Assembly: GCA_946887075.1 (NCBI GenBank)
Contig: CAMPKA010000003.1
Location: forward strand, 186,001 to 250,000
Source: an uncultured Salinimicrobium sp.
GTDB lineage: Bacteria; Bacteroidota; Bacteroidia; Flavobacteriales; Flavobacteriaceae
Length of the DNA stretch: 64,000 bases
Reading direction: 5' to 3'
Each line of letters starts with the position of its first letter. Positions within the stretch are counted from its first letter, which is position 1. Made by a program: the position numbers and the translations under genes. Positions 33,702 through 42,970 of the stretch are shown in pieces. The notes beneath the pieces are model-generated. The model worked only from the letters and a program-made list of their open reading frames with translations, did not search any database and was not told the DNA's origin.

Positions 33702-34130
33702 ATGAGACTTATAATAATCATCTATATTTTCTTAGGCGCAGGAATCCTCAGTGCCCAAAACGACAGTGACCGGCATGAAAGGATCAAGGCGCTTAAGACT
33801 GCCTTTATCACTGAAGGCCTCGAACTAACCCCTGCCGAAGCTGAGAAATTCTGGCCGATCTACAATCGCTTCGAAGAAAAGAGACGGGAACTGTATCGAA
33901 GGGAACACGCAGATCTGGAGGATGTGGAATGTCTGAGCGAAGAAAAGGCGGAAGAAAAGCTCCAGGAATACGTCAGCATAGAAAAAGAAGACTACCTGTT
34001 GAAGCAGCAGTACTACCGGGATCTGAGAAAGATATTCAGCGCAAAGCGCATCATGGAACTGCAGCAGGTGGAGGAGGAATTTCACGACAAACTGATGCGG
34101 GAATACCGTTCAAGGAAACAGCAAAAATAA
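33702..34130 (+). CDS. Small exported Spy/CpxP-like 'sensor of ECF sigma factor'
   Basis: Secreted protein of 142 aa from ATG 33702 (signal peptide about 1-17, ending LSAQ). The mature part is nearly all helical and highly charged, with ALKTAFITEGLELTPAEAEKFWPIYNRFEEKRRELYRRE and KIFSAKRIMELQQVEEEF, i.e. the LTPxxAExFWPxYN pattern of the Bacteroidota protein family annotated sensor of ECF-type sigma factor, similar in style to Spy/CpxP LTxxQ proteins. It starts 1 bp after the anti-sigma-like gene. A role in sensing periplasmic stress is inferred. An earlier ATG at 33657 lies inside the previous gene and was rejected. Confidence 0.82.
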   Translation: MRLIIIIYIFLGAGILSAQNDSDRHERIKALKTAFITEGLELTPAEAEKFWPIYNRFEEKRRELYRREHADLEDVECLSEEKAEEKLQEYVSIEKEDYLLKQQYYRDLRKIFSAKRIMELQQVEEEFHDKLMREYRSRKQQK

Positions 34131-34153
34131 GGTAGGTTTGGTTGGTTAGTTGG

Positions 34154-34193
34154 AGTGGTCCGGTGGCTATCAAGGCCCCGGATCACTTTCTTT
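34154..34193 (+). terminator. Terminator of the second ECF module
   Basis: AGTGGTCCGG (34154-34163) pairs with CCGGATCACT (34178-34187) with one G-U pair and a 14-nt loop, followed by TTCTTTT. It overlaps the stop codon of the convergent propeller gene. Confidence 0.55.
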
Positions 34194-35250
34194 TAAACCG
34201 CAACCTTGCCAGGCGATTTTTTCCTCCTGCATAGGCTACAGAATCGTTGAGAAAACGAATGGTATAAAACCCCTCCCCGGAGAGCTCCTTCCAGCTAGCC
34301 CCACCATCCTGTGAATAAGAAATACCGGTAAAGCCAACCGCGATAAGTTCTTTAGCTCGACTGCCAGGGACGTACCTGACACTGCTTTTATATCCCGGAT
34401 CCTGTCCGTCGGCAATTACTTTCCAGGTTTTGCCCCCGTCGTGGCTGATCGCTTTGTTTGCTGCGTTATGCTCAGGAGCAGTGTAATCTCCGCCGATCAT
34501 AAATCCGGTGTTCCTGTCAAAGAAATCCAGGGAATAGGCGCCCAGAGTACTTCTGCCCTGGACCATTGGTGTATTGTAAACCTTCCAGGTGCGGCCCTTG
34601 TCCGGGCTGTAGAAAACCCTTGAACGCATTCCACCGGTGATAATCCAGGTCTCATCCCCTACTACCGCAATATTCGAATCACTTGCAGCGAAGGCTGCCT
34701 CTCCTTCCACCGCCGCAGGTATGAGATCACAAGGAAGCTTTTTCCATGTATTTCCTCCATCCCGAGTAATCACTATAGAAATGCATCCAGCCGTGGGGTC
34801 ACCCATTGCGATCCCCTCCTGGTTATTCCAGAAAATCATAGAGTCGTAGAAAACTTTTTCCCCGGATTCCTGATATACCAGTTCCATTTCTCCTGCCGGC
34901 CCCGTCTTGTAAAGCAGAGCGGGATTACCAGCGCTGAGCATAAAGAAGTCATTGGCGGTACTTGCGACAGAACGAAAGTCGGGAAAGGTTCCGTCGTACT
35001 GCTGACGACTACTTCTTATCTTACCCTGGGAAGCATTATAGATACCATAGTAACCTCCACTTCCTGCGAAAGCAACATCCCCGTCTATAATTTCCACCGC
35101 GCGAATGCTTACAGAGTCCTGAAGGAGCATATCGATCTCGACAGCACTGATCCTTTCTTTTTGCAAGACATCCTCAGAGGCCCTGTCTTTGGTCTTGTTC
35201 TGCTTACAGGCTGCCAAGGCCAGTAATATCAGGAGGGACAGTTTCTTCAT
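34183..35250 (-). CDS. YCF48/BNR-repeat beta-propeller lipoprotein
   Basis: Lipoprotein of about 355 aa from ATG 35250; signal peptide MKKLSLLILLALAAC with Cys15. The body contains repeated BNR/Asp-box motifs of a YCF48- or sialidase-like propeller: ITRDGGNTWKKLP, YSPDKGRTWKVYN, ISHDGGKTWKVIA, YSQDGGASWKELS. Blades alternate with FFDRNTGFMIGGDY and NDSVAYAGGKN. No glycosidase catalytic residues are evident, so it is probably a binding or assembly protein. A frame start at 35286 was rejected because it precedes the signal peptide by 12 poorly fitting residues. Confidence 0.82.
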   Translation of the reverse strand: MKKLSLLILLALAACKQNKTKDRASEDVLQKERISAVEIDMLLQDSVSIRAVEIIDGDVAFAGSGGYYGIYNASQGKIRSSRQQYDGTFPDFRSVASTANDFFMLSAGNPALLYKTGPAGEMELVYQESGEKVFYDSMIFWNNQEGIAMGDPTAGCISIVITRDGGNTWKKLPCDLIPAAVEGEAAFAASDSNIAVVGDETWIITGGMRSRVFYSPDKGRTWKVYNTPMVQGRSTLGAYSLDFFDRNTGFMIGGDYTAPEHNAANKAISHDGGKTWKVIADGQDPGYKSSVRYVPGSRAKELIAVGFTGISYSQDGGASWKELSGEGFYTIRFLNDSVAYAGGKNRLARLRFKRK

Positions 35251-35298
35251 TCCGGTATTTTGATGGTAAAGATAAATTTTTCCCACTTTAAAAAATCC

Positions 35299-35306
35299 TA
35301 CCTTTG
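35299..35306 (+). promoter_or_regulatory. -7 box (TAnnTTTG) before the RsmB-like gene
   Basis: TACCTTTG is an exact match, 16 nt before the ATG at 35323. It also argues against the longer frame that would start at 35260, upstream of this box. Confidence 0.6.
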
Positions 35307-35322
35307 CCCCTTAATTTTTATT

Positions 35323-36534
35323 ATGCGACTATACCGTAATCTTGTTTTTGCGACTGTAGATGCCTTGGGAGAGATTTTCAATGATGGCCAGTATGCCGAC
35401 AAAGTGATAGAAAAGACCCTGAAGCGTGATAAACGCTGGGGCTCCCGGGACCGAAGCTTTATTGCGGAAACCACGTATGATATCGTCAGGTGGAAGCGAC
35501 TTTATGCAGAAATAGCTGAAGTCAAACCGCCGTTTTCAAGGGAAAACCTCTTCAGGTTGTTTGCGGTCTGGGCCACCCTTCGAGGTATCCCGCTGCCGGA
35601 CTGGAAGCAAATAGAGCCAACTCCCACCAGAAGAATCAAAGGCAGGTTCGACAAACTCAGTGAGATCAGGAAAATTCGGGAGTCTGTACCCGATTGGCTT
35701 GACGAACTCGGGGTAAGGGAACTGGGAGAACCACTCTGGGAAAAGGAGATTCATGCCCTGAACCAGCAGGCTCCTGTGGTTTTACGAACCAATACGATCA
35801 AAACCAACAGAGACCATTTAAAGGTGGCATTGAACGACGAGGGGATCCTCACAGAACCTTTGAACTCCTATCCAGAGGCGCTCCAGCTCCGGGAAAGAGC
35901 CAATGTCTTCAGGACGGAAAGTTTCAAGAAAGGATTTTTTGAAGTCCAGGATGCCTCTTCCCAAAGGGTGGCCCATGCCCTTGAGGTCCAACCAGGGATG
36001 AGGGTGGTGGATGCCTGTGCGGGAGCCGGAGGAAAATCGCTTCATCTGGCCGCCTTGATGGAGAATAAAGGACAGCTAATCTCGATGGACATTTTCCCGG
36101 CTAAACTGAAGGAACTCAAAAGAAGGGCAAAGAGAGCCGGAGCCTTCAATATTGAAACCCGATTGATCGATTCCTCCAAGGTGGTCAAAAAGCTTAAAAA
36201 TTCTGCAGATCGGCTCCTTATCGATGCCCCCTGTAGCGGACTTGGGGTCCTAAGCCGGAATCCGGACGCCAAATGGAAACTTCAGCCTGAATTCCTGGAC
36301 ACGATCCGAATGACCCAGCAGGAAATACTCCTTCAGTACTCTTCTATGCTCAGGGCGGGTGGGAAAATGGTTTATGCCACCTGCTCGATTCTCCCCTCGG
36401 AGAACCGCGAACAGGTCGATCGATTTTTGGCTTCGGATCAGGGGAGCTCCTTTGTTCTTGAAAGTCAGCAGGAGATATTCTCGTGGGAGAGCGGATTCGA
36501 CGGCTTCTACATCGCGGTACTTTCCAGGAGCTAG
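35323..36534 (+). CDS. RsmB/NOP-family RNA m5C methyltransferase
   Basis: SAM-dependent RNA cytosine-C5 methyltransferase of 403 aa, probably acting on 16S rRNA. After an N-terminal helical region (about 1-140) with the pattern ETTYDIVRWKRLY, the methyltransferase domain shows FEVQDASSQRVAHAL, motif I VVDACAGAGGKSLHLAALM (about 227), motif IV LIDAPCSGLGVLSRNPDAKW (about 295, Cys of PCSG releases product) and motif VI VYATCSILPSENREQV (about 346, nucleophile Cys). The start at ATG 35323 fits the -7 box. It diverges from the propeller gene. Confidence 0.92.
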   Translation: MRLYRNLVFATVDALGEIFNDGQYADKVIEKTLKRDKRWGSRDRSFIAETTYDIVRWKRLYAEIAEVKPPFSRENLFRLFAVWATLRGIPLPDWKQIEPTPTRRIKGRFDKLSEIRKIRESVPDWLDELGVRELGEPLWEKEIHALNQQAPVVLRTNTIKTNRDHLKVALNDEGILTEPLNSYPEALQLRERANVFRTESFKKGFFEVQDASSQRVAHALEVQPGMRVVDACAGAGGKSLHLAALMENKGQLISMDIFPAKLKELKRRAKRAGAFNIETRLIDSSKVVKKLKNSADRLLIDAPCSGLGVLSRNPDAKWKLQPEFLDTIRMTQQEILLQYSSMLRAGGKMVYATCSILPSENREQVDRFLASDQGSSFVLESQQEIFSWESGFDGFYIAVLSRS

Positions 36535-36618
36535 ACTCCTTGGCCGGGAGATCCATACAGGGAAAATCCATAGCTTCTTTTTGGCATTTCTGAGCATCCA
36601 GTTCCTCCAAAAAAAACG

Positions 36619-36626
36619 TAAATTTG
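36619..36626 (+). promoter_or_regulatory. -7 box (TAnnTTTG) of purL
   Basis: TAAATTTG is an exact match, 23 nt before the purL ATG at 36650. It lies after the rsmB stop, so purL has its own promoter. Confidence 0.65.
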
Positions 36627-36649
36627 GCCTTTCTAAAAACCTTCCCCAG

Positions 36650-39600
36650 ATGATCCTATTCTTCGGAAATCACCCCAACAGAATTTATGCTGTAGAAGCG
36701 TACAAAGCCCTAACGGCGGAGCATATTGCCAAACTTGACTGGCTTTTCGGGCAGGCACAGTTCCTGGACAAAGCAGAACTTGTGGGTTTCTTTGTAGGAC
36801 CCCGGGCTGCGATGATCACTCCATGGAGCACCAATGCGGTGGAGATCACCCAGAACATGGGAATAGAAGGCATCCGGAGAATTGAGGAATTTTGGGAGAT
36901 AGACGAAAATTTCCACGATTTTGATCCGATGCTTTCACAAAAGTATGCCGGTCTGGATCAGGACATTTTCAAAATAGATATCGAGCCTGAACCCGTAATC
37001 GAAGTAACGGATATTGCCGCCTATAACAACCAGGAAGGGCTTGCCCTGAATCAGGAGGAGATCGATTATCTCGAACAGCTCTCACAGCGCCTTGGACGAA
37101 AACTAACAGATTCCGAGGTTTTCGGATTTTCGCAGGTAAACTCCGAACATTGCCGACACAAGATCTTCAACGGTAAGTTTATCATCGACGGCAAGGAGAT
37201 GGAGGATTCCTTATTTCGCCTCATTCGCAGAACTTCGGAGGAAAATCCTAATGATATAGTCTCTGCTTACAAGGACAATGTCGCCTTCATCAAAGGACCG
37301 GTGGTGGAACAATTTGCCCCTATGTCAGCAGACAAGCCTGATCTCTACCTCAAAAATGATTTTGAGTCGGTGATCTCCCTTAAGGCGGAGACTCACAACT
37401 TCCCGACCACCGTTGAACCCTTCAATGGTGCTGCGACAGGTAGCGGCGGGGAGATCAGGGACAGGTTGGCCGGAGGAAAGGGTTCAATCCCTCTGGCGGG
37501 CACGGCAGTTTACATGACCTCCTATTCCAGACTGGAGAAAGGCAGAGTATGGGAGAATGCCGTCAGCGAAAGACCGTGGTTATACCAGACTCCAATGGAC
37601 ATTCTGATCAAAGCCTCAAACGGAGCTTCGGATTTTGGAAACAAGTTCGGCCAACCGCTTATTGCGGGATCTGTACTTACCTTCGAACATTCTGAGTCGG
37701 GCAGGACCCTGGGATATGACAAGGTGATCATGCTCGCAGGCGGAATCGGATTCGCCAAGGCAAGTCAGGCCAGAAAGGACCGACCGAAGAAGGGGGATCG
37801 AATTATTGTTCTCGGTGGAGAAAATTACAGGATCGGGATGGGAGGAGCTGCAGTTTCCTCTGCAGATACAGGAGAATTCAGTAGCGGGATCGAACTCAAT
37901 GCGATCCAGAGATCCAATCCGGAAATGCAGAAAAGAGCGGCCAACACTATCAGGGCCCTTGTTGAATCCGAAGAAAATCCGATTGTGTCCATTCATGATC
38001 ACGGAGCAGGAGGGCATTTGAATTGCCTGAGCGAGCTGGTGGAGGAAACAGGTGGGAAAATCGATTTGGACAAACTTCCGGTAGGGGATCCCACCCTCTC
38101 AGCAAAGGAAATTATTGGAAATGAATCTCAGGAACGGATGGGACTGATTATTTCAGAGAAAGACCTGGCACTGATAAATCGAATAGCAGACCGGGAGCGG
38201 ACGCCGTTATATTGTGTGGGAGAGGTAACGGAAAATGGGCGCTTCTCTTTCGAAAGCAAGAAAACCGGGGCGAAACCCATGGATCTGGCCCTGGAGGACA
38301 TGTTTGGCAGTTCTCCGCAGATGGTCATGGCGGATGTTTCGATCGAACGTCATTACGCTGAGGTCGAATATCAGGTTTCGGATTTCGAGAAATATCTGAA
38401 GGAGGTCCTGCAGCTGGAGGCCGTTGGATCCAAGGACTGGTTGACCAATAAGGTCGATCGCTGCGTCACGGGTAAGGTGGCCAAGCAGCAAACCGCGGGG
38501 CCCCTGCAGCTCCCCCTGAACAACTGTGGCGTAATGGCCCTGGACTTCAGAGGAAAGGAAGGAATAGCCACTTCGATAGGACACGCCCCTATCTCGGGAC
38601 TAATCGATGCGAAGGCAGGCGCCATAAATTCCGTAGCAGAAGCCCTTACCAATATTGTTTGGGCGCCACTGGCAAAGAAAATAAAAGGTGTCTCCCTTTC
38701 GGCGAACTGGATGTGGCCATGCAATAACCGGGGAGAAGATGCAAGGTTATATGAGGCAGTCCATGCGGTTTCCGATATGGCAATTGCATTAGGAATTAAC
38801 ATTCCCACGGGAAAGGACTCCCTGTCGATGAAGCAGCGATATGAAGATGGTAATGTCCTTGCCCCAGGAACGGTCATCATTTCTGCTGCAGCACATTGCG
38901 AGGATGTGAAGCAGGTCATTGAGCCGGTGTTACAAAAGACCGGCGGGGATTTGTACTACATCAATCTCTCCCAGGACCAATTTAAGCTCGGAGGATCCTC
39001 CTTCGGACAGATCAGGAACAGGATCGGAAAGGCGGTCCCAAGGGTGAAAGACCTAGGGGAATTCGCAAAGGCCTTTAATGCCATCCAGGATCTGATCAAG
39101 AAAGAACTGATTGTAGCTGGACATGATATTTCTGCCGGAGGTCTGGTGACGACCCTCCTGGAAATGTGTTTTGCAGATCAGGACCTTGCAGCCGATATTG
39201 ACCTTTCCGAACTCGGGGAAAAGGATAGTGTGAAACTACTTTTTGCGGAAAATACAGGAGTTGTCTTCCAGGCATGTGATCACCAGGCGGAAGCCTACCT
39301 GTCGGAAAAAGGGATTTCCTTCTTTAGGATTGGGAAAGCCACCACGGGTAAAACCCTGAGCATCCGAAACGGAAGCGACCTCTTCCATCTTGATATTGCT
39401 GAACTAAGGCGGGTCTGGACCAGAACTTCCTTCTTACTTGATCAAAAGCAGAGCGGCCGGGATTGTGCTGCGGAACGTTACCGGAATTTCGACCAACAGC
39501 GACTCCATTTTCGTTTTCCGGAGGACTTTACCGGAGCTTATCCTAAACCTGCAGCAAGGAAAATTAAGGCGGCTATTATCAGGGAGAAGGGAAGTAATTC

Positions 39601-40309
39601 CGAGCGTGAGATGGCTTATGCAATGGACATGGCAGGATTCGAGGTAAGGGATGTTCATATGACCGATCTTATCAGCGGAAGGGAAACCCTGGAAGATGTG
39701 AATTTTATTGCGGCTGTTGGTGGATTCTCAAATTCCGACGTATTGGGAAGTGCAAAAGGCTGGGCCGGGGCTTTTCTTTACAACGAAAAAGCCAGAACGG
39801 CCATTGAGAAATTTTTTGCCCGGGAGGACACCCTTTCTATCGGAGTCTGTAACGGATGTCAGCTATTCCTGGAACTTGGACTGCTGCATCCGGATCACGA
39901 GGAAAAGCCCAAAATGCTCCACAATGAGTCCGGCAAATTCGAATGCACTTTTACTTCCCTGGAAATTGCCCCCAATGATTCTGTAATGATGCATAGTCTC
40001 GGAGGTAGCAGACTCGGAATATGGGCGGCACATGGGGAAGGTAAATTCAGTTTCCCCTATGAAACGGAAAGATACCAGATCATCGGGACCTATGGATATG
40101 AAGCCTATCCTGCCAATCCGAATGGCTCCCATTATAACGCCGCCATGATTGTCAGCGATAATGGCCGGCATCTGGCAATGATGCCACATCTTGAGCGTTC
40201 GACATTTCCCTGGAACTGGGGGTATTATCCGCGGAATCGGAGGGATCAGGTTTCTCCATGGATCGAGGCTTTTGTAAATGCCAGGACATGGCTGGAGGGT
40301 GAGCATTAG
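36650..40309 (+). CDS. purL: Phosphoribosylformylglycinamidine synthase, single-chain
   Basis: FGAM synthase of 1219 aa, the large single-chain form: it amidates FGAR with glutamine-derived ammonia and ATP in purine synthesis. Visible parts: N-terminal PurS-like region, linker, ATP-binding FGAM domain with SQVNSEHCRHKIFNG (about 162) and FNGAATGSGGEIRDR (about 258), second AIRS-like half with GHDISAGGLVTTLLEM (about 822), and a C-terminal class I glutaminase (about 970-1219) with GVCNGCQLFLELG; Cys1067 is the nucleophile and the His/Glu pair lies near the PHLERSTFPWNWG end. A longer frame from 36359 overlaps rsmB out of frame and lacks family similarity, so ATG 36650 is used. Confidence 0.97.
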   Translation: MILFFGNHPNRIYAVEAYKALTAEHIAKLDWLFGQAQFLDKAELVGFFVGPRAAMITPWSTNAVEITQNMGIEGIRRIEEFWEIDENFHDFDPMLSQKYAGLDQDIFKIDIEPEPVIEVTDIAAYNNQEGLALNQEEIDYLEQLSQRLGRKLTDSEVFGFSQVNSEHCRHKIFNGKFIIDGKEMEDSLFRLIRRTSEENPNDIVSAYKDNVAFIKGPVVEQFAPMSADKPDLYLKNDFESVISLKAETHNFPTTVEPFNGAATGSGGEIRDRLAGGKGSIPLAGTAVYMTSYSRLEKGRVWENAVSERPWLYQTPMDILIKASNGASDFGNKFGQPLIAGSVLTFEHSESGRTLGYDKVIMLAGGIGFAKASQARKDRPKKGDRIIVLGGENYRIGMGGAAVSSADTGEFSSGIELNAIQRSNPEMQKRAANTIRALVESEENPIVSIHDHGAGGHLNCLSELVEETGGKIDLDKLPVGDPTLSAKEIIGNESQERMGLIISEKDLALINRIADRERTPLYCVGEVTENGRFSFESKKTGAKPMDLALEDMFGSSPQMVMADVSIERHYAEVEYQVSDFEKYLKEVLQLEAVGSKDWLTNKVDRCVTGKVAKQQTAGPLQLPLNNCGVMALDFRGKEGIATSIGHAPISGLIDAKAGAINSVAEALTNIVWAPLAKKIKGVSLSANWMWPCNNRGEDARLYEAVHAVSDMAIALGINIPTGKDSLSMKQRYEDGNVLAPGTVIISAAAHCEDVKQVIEPVLQKTGGDLYYINLSQDQFKLGGSSFGQIRNRIGKAVPRVKDLGEFAKAFNAIQDLIKKELIVAGHDISAGGLVTTLLEMCFADQDLAADIDLSELGEKDSVKLLFAENTGVVFQACDHQAEAYLSEKGISFFRIGKATTGKTLSIRNGSDLFHLDIAELRRVWTRTSFLLDQKQSGRDCAAERYRNFDQQRLHFRFPEDFTGAYPKPAARKIKAAIIREKGSNSEREMAYAMDMAGFEVRDVHMTDLISGRETLEDVNFIAAVGGFSNSDVLGSAKGWAGAFLYNEKARTAIEKFFAREDTLSIGVCNGCQLFLELGLLHPDHEEKPKMLHNESGKFECTFTSLEIAPNDSVMMHSLGGSRLGIWAAHGEGKFSFPYETERYQIIGTYGYEAYPANPNGSHYNAAMIVSDNGRHLAMMPHLERSTFPWNWGYYPRNRRDQVSPWIEAFVNARTWLEGEH

Positions 40310-40406
40310 GAATATTATTTCCGGCAATTTCAATTGTGAGAAATTTCTTTATTTTAGCATTTTATTAACCTCGGGACTCCCTGCATTTCCTGGTATATTT
40401 AACCAC

Positions 40407-41612
40407 ATGAACAGACTTCTGTCATTGCTCCTTTTTGTCGGGAGCCTGTCCTGCTATGGACAAATCAATTTTGAAAAAGGTTATGTGATCACTAATGGAG
40501 GGGAGCGGGAACAGGTCTGGATCCGAAACGTGGGCTGGAAAGACAATCCGGAAGTATTCACCTATAAAACATCTCCTGATGCTGGCATTCAACAGGGCAC
40601 TTTGAACACCATACGGGAATTTGGAATTCCCGATCGATTCAAATTTGTCCGGGCACAGGTCCCCATCGACCAGTCCAGCGATAAACTCAAGTATCTGACC
40701 AACCATGGCAGACCTATACAGGATATAAGGCAGGTTTTCCTCAATCTGCTCGTAGAAGGAAAAGCAAACCTCTATTCCTACCAGGATGAAAACCGGGAAC
40801 AATTCTTCTATCAATTAGATGCGGAAACTATCGAACCCCTGATCTACAAAAGATATGTCCCTGAAGGCACTTCGGAACTCAGGAGCAACAATCAGTATAA
40901 GCAGCAGTTGTGGAATAATTTCAAATGCGGGCAGATCACCATGGAGGATCTTCAGAAACTCGTTTATGGGCGTAATGAACTCACGGAATTTTTCATAGCC
41001 TTTAATTCCTGTCAGGACGCTCGCTTTGAAGATTTCACCGCGATGGAGAAACAGCGGGATGCCTTTGATCTATTCCTGCGAGCAGGACTGGCTATAAATA
41101 GTGTTGAGCTCAACAATTACGCCTATGGCCGCCACCTCCAGATGGACGGGTACAAGAGTCCCAGGATCGGTCTGGAAATGGCGTATATCCTCCCATTTTA
41201 CAGGAATAAATTGGCTTTTATTGTGGAAACTGCCTATCAGTCTTTTGAAGGAGAAGGACCCTTTGGAGACGGTTCCCTTAAAGTTCGATACCACTCCATA
41301 GAAGTCCCGCTCATGGTACGCCACTACTTCTTCCTTAACAAAGATTGGAAACTTTTTGCCAATGCCGGTTACACCCTCGATATCGCACTTGAAGGCTCTG
41401 AAATGAAATTCGATACCAACCTCAACGCCTACTCCACCTCAGACATCGACACCTTTCTGACAAATCCCACAATTGGAGCAGGATTGGATTTTCAAAACCG
41501 TTATGCCCTGGAGGTGCGCTACAGCTTCGACAGAAGCCTCACCAATGGGTCGATGTATTGGGGATCAACTTATAACAGCTTTTCGGTGTCCCTTGGCTAC
41601 AATTTCCTGTGA
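40407..41612 (+). CDS. Outer-membrane beta-barrel protein with signal peptide
   Basis: Protein of 401 aa from ATG 40407. Signal peptide (MNRLLSLLLFVGSLSCYGQ). The N-terminal half has the segment INFEKGYVITNGGEREQVWIRNVGWKDNPEVFTYK that I know from a Bacteroidota family of hypothetical outer membrane proteins; the C-terminal half (about 220-401) alternates strands and ends in SVSLGYNFL, typical of a small barrel with terminal hydrophobic strand (PorT/OmpA-like). Function unknown. It is 97 bp downstream of purL and followed by a perfect palindrome. Confidence 0.78.
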   Translation: MNRLLSLLLFVGSLSCYGQINFEKGYVITNGGEREQVWIRNVGWKDNPEVFTYKTSPDAGIQQGTLNTIREFGIPDRFKFVRAQVPIDQSSDKLKYLTNHGRPIQDIRQVFLNLLVEGKANLYSYQDENREQFFYQLDAETIEPLIYKRYVPEGTSELRSNNQYKQQLWNNFKCGQITMEDLQKLVYGRNELTEFFIAFNSCQDARFEDFTAMEKQRDAFDLFLRAGLAINSVELNNYAYGRHLQMDGYKSPRIGLEMAYILPFYRNKLAFIVETAYQSFEGEGPFGDGSLKVRYHSIEVPLMVRHYFFLNKDWKLFANAGYTLDIALEGSEMKFDTNLNAYSTSDIDTFLTNPTIGAGLDFQNRYALEVRYSFDRSLTNGSMYWGSTYNSFSVSLGYNFL

Positions 41613-41640
41613 AGTTGACCGGAAGTTAACAAAGCAGGAA

Positions 41641-41662
41641 CTCTAAAACCGCGGTTTTAGAG
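41641..41662. repeat. Perfect 22-bp palindrome
   Basis: CTCTAAAACCG followed directly by its reverse complement, with no spacer; centre CCGCGG. It lies 28 bp after the stop of the barrel protein gene. A U-rich tract (CTTTTTT) starts only about 11 bp later, so it could be an imperfect terminator or a binding site. Confidence 0.7.
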
Positions 41663-41706
41663 GTTACCGAAACTTTTTTCACTATTCTCTAACATTCCTT
41701 TACTTC

Positions 41707-41734
41707 CCTTTTTCCTAACTTTTTAGGAAAAAGG
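41707..41734 (+). promoter_or_regulatory. 12-bp inverted repeat directly before the aminotransferase start codon
   Basis: CCTTTTTCCTAA (41707-41718) and TTAGGAAAAAGG (41723-41734) are perfectly complementary with loop CTTT. The right arm ends 2 nt before the ATG at 41737, so in RNA it would bury the ribosome landing zone; in DNA it would be an operator. The inner half-site TTCCTAA recurs in the promoter of the next gene (42964-42970). Confidence 0.6.
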
Positions 41735-41736
41735 CT

Positions 41737-42915
41737 ATGGAAATACAACCAAGAAATGAAAAATTTTTTGGCAGGGGAAATCCTGCTTTGGATTTTGAGG
41801 TCCGGAGAACGATCGGCAGTTTTATCTACGACGACAGGGGAAAAAAATTCATCGACTTTCTCGGTGGCGCCGGGGTGGGAAATCTTGGATGGGAAGTTCA
41901 GGAAATCGAACAGGCCCTCAGGAAAAATGCCAGACCCACATACGTCTATCCCAATTTCCAGTACCAGAGATGGAAGGAGCTGTCCTTACTCCTGCAGCGA
42001 ATTACTCCCGACGGTCTTGAGGTGAGCTACAGGACCACAGGAGGCTCGGAGTCTGTGGAAGCCGCCTTGGAAATGGCCATGATGGTGACGGGTCGAAAGA
42101 AGATGCTCTCTATCGAAGGGAGCTACCACGGAAATACCCTTGGCGCCCTGAGTGTAGGTAAGAGTTCCAATCAGGAGAGATTTCCGAATCTACTTTCCGG
42201 GTGTGAGAAAATATCTCCTCCCCTGAATGAGGAAAAACTTCAGGAAGTACGGGAGATCCTGAAAACGGAACAATTCGCGGCCGTAATTATGGAACCAGTG
42301 ATCATCAATCTGGGGGTTCTCATTCCGGAGGGAAAGTTCATGAAAGGACTTGACAGCCTCTGTAGGGAATACGGCACCCTTCTGGTTATGGATGAAGCTA
42401 TAACCGGGTTTGGTCGCACTGGAAAAATGTTTGCCTCGGAACATTTCGAGATAAAACCCGACATCCTCTGTATGGCAAAAGCGATTACTTCGGGATATGC
42501 CGGAATGGGAGCAGTCATCACCACAACCGAGATCAGTCAGCAAATCGAAGGAAAAATAGGGCTTTACTCGAGTTATGGCTGGCATCCGATAGCGGTAGAT
42601 GCCGCCATTGCAAGTGTGAACTACCTCCTTAAGCATCATCAGGAACTGTTCGACAATATCCGCAATCTCAGCAGTTTCTTTTCGCAGGAGCTTCCAAAGT
42701 TGCAATTCCGGAAAAGCCCGGAACTTCGCATCATGGGCCTTGCTATTGCCGTTGACGTAGGGGATGAGCAGTATGCCTCTAGCATCAAAGAGAAAGCCTT
42801 GGAGGAAGGGCTATTGATGAACACAGAAGGTACTTCTCTGCTTTTCCTGCCCAATTTTCACATGGACAAGGCCACAGTGAGTGAAGGTTTGGGAATTCTC
42901 AACAAATGTCTGTAA
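41737..42915 (+). CDS. Class III PLP-dependent aminotransferase
   Basis: Aminotransferase of 392 aa of fold type I, class III. PLP-site motifs: GGSESVEAALEMAMMVTGRKKMLSIEGSYHGNT (about 106-138), DEAITGFGRTG (about 220, the Asp that binds the pyridine nitrogen) and MAKAITSGYAGMGAVI (about 248, Lys forming the Schiff base). Substrate cannot be told: ornithine, GABA, beta-alanine or other amines are typical for the class. It is next to a long-chain acyl-CoA ligase in the same direction and 3 kb from a beta-oxidation operon. A strong hairpin/operator sits directly in front of its ATG. Confidence 0.9.
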   Translation: MEIQPRNEKFFGRGNPALDFEVRRTIGSFIYDDRGKKFIDFLGGAGVGNLGWEVQEIEQALRKNARPTYVYPNFQYQRWKELSLLLQRITPDGLEVSYRTTGGSESVEAALEMAMMVTGRKKMLSIEGSYHGNTLGALSVGKSSNQERFPNLLSGCEKISPPLNEEKLQEVREILKTEQFAAVIMEPVIINLGVLIPEGKFMKGLDSLCREYGTLLVMDEAITGFGRTGKMFASEHFEIKPDILCMAKAITSGYAGMGAVITTTEISQQIEGKIGLYSSYGWHPIAVDAAIASVNYLLKHHQELFDNIRNLSSFFSQELPKLQFRKSPELRIMGLAIAVDVGDEQYASSIKEKALEEGLLMNTEGTSLLFLPNFHMDKATVSEGLGILNKCL

Positions 42916-42950
42916 AGTAGGTTGTTTCTTTTAAACATTTAAATTTGAAA

Positions 42951-42970
42951 TAGGAACATCTTTTCCTAAT
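42951..42970 (+). promoter_or_regulatory. Everted repeat with shared TTCCTAA half-site before the acyl-CoA ligase
   Basis: TAGGAA near 42951-42956 and TTCCTA near 42963-42969 form an inverted pair with about 6 nt between them; the adjacent TAATTTG resembles a -7 box that is one base short. The same half-site makes up the inverted repeat before the aminotransferase gene. Confidence 0.4.

Noticed and set aside
36359..36649. N-terminal extension of PurL
   Set aside because: It lies in another frame within the RsmB-like gene up to 36534, and the sequence after it contains the -7 box of purL.
40278..40406. Extension of the barrel protein frame upstream of 40407
   Set aside because: It overlaps the purL end and places 43 non-signal residues before a good signal peptide.
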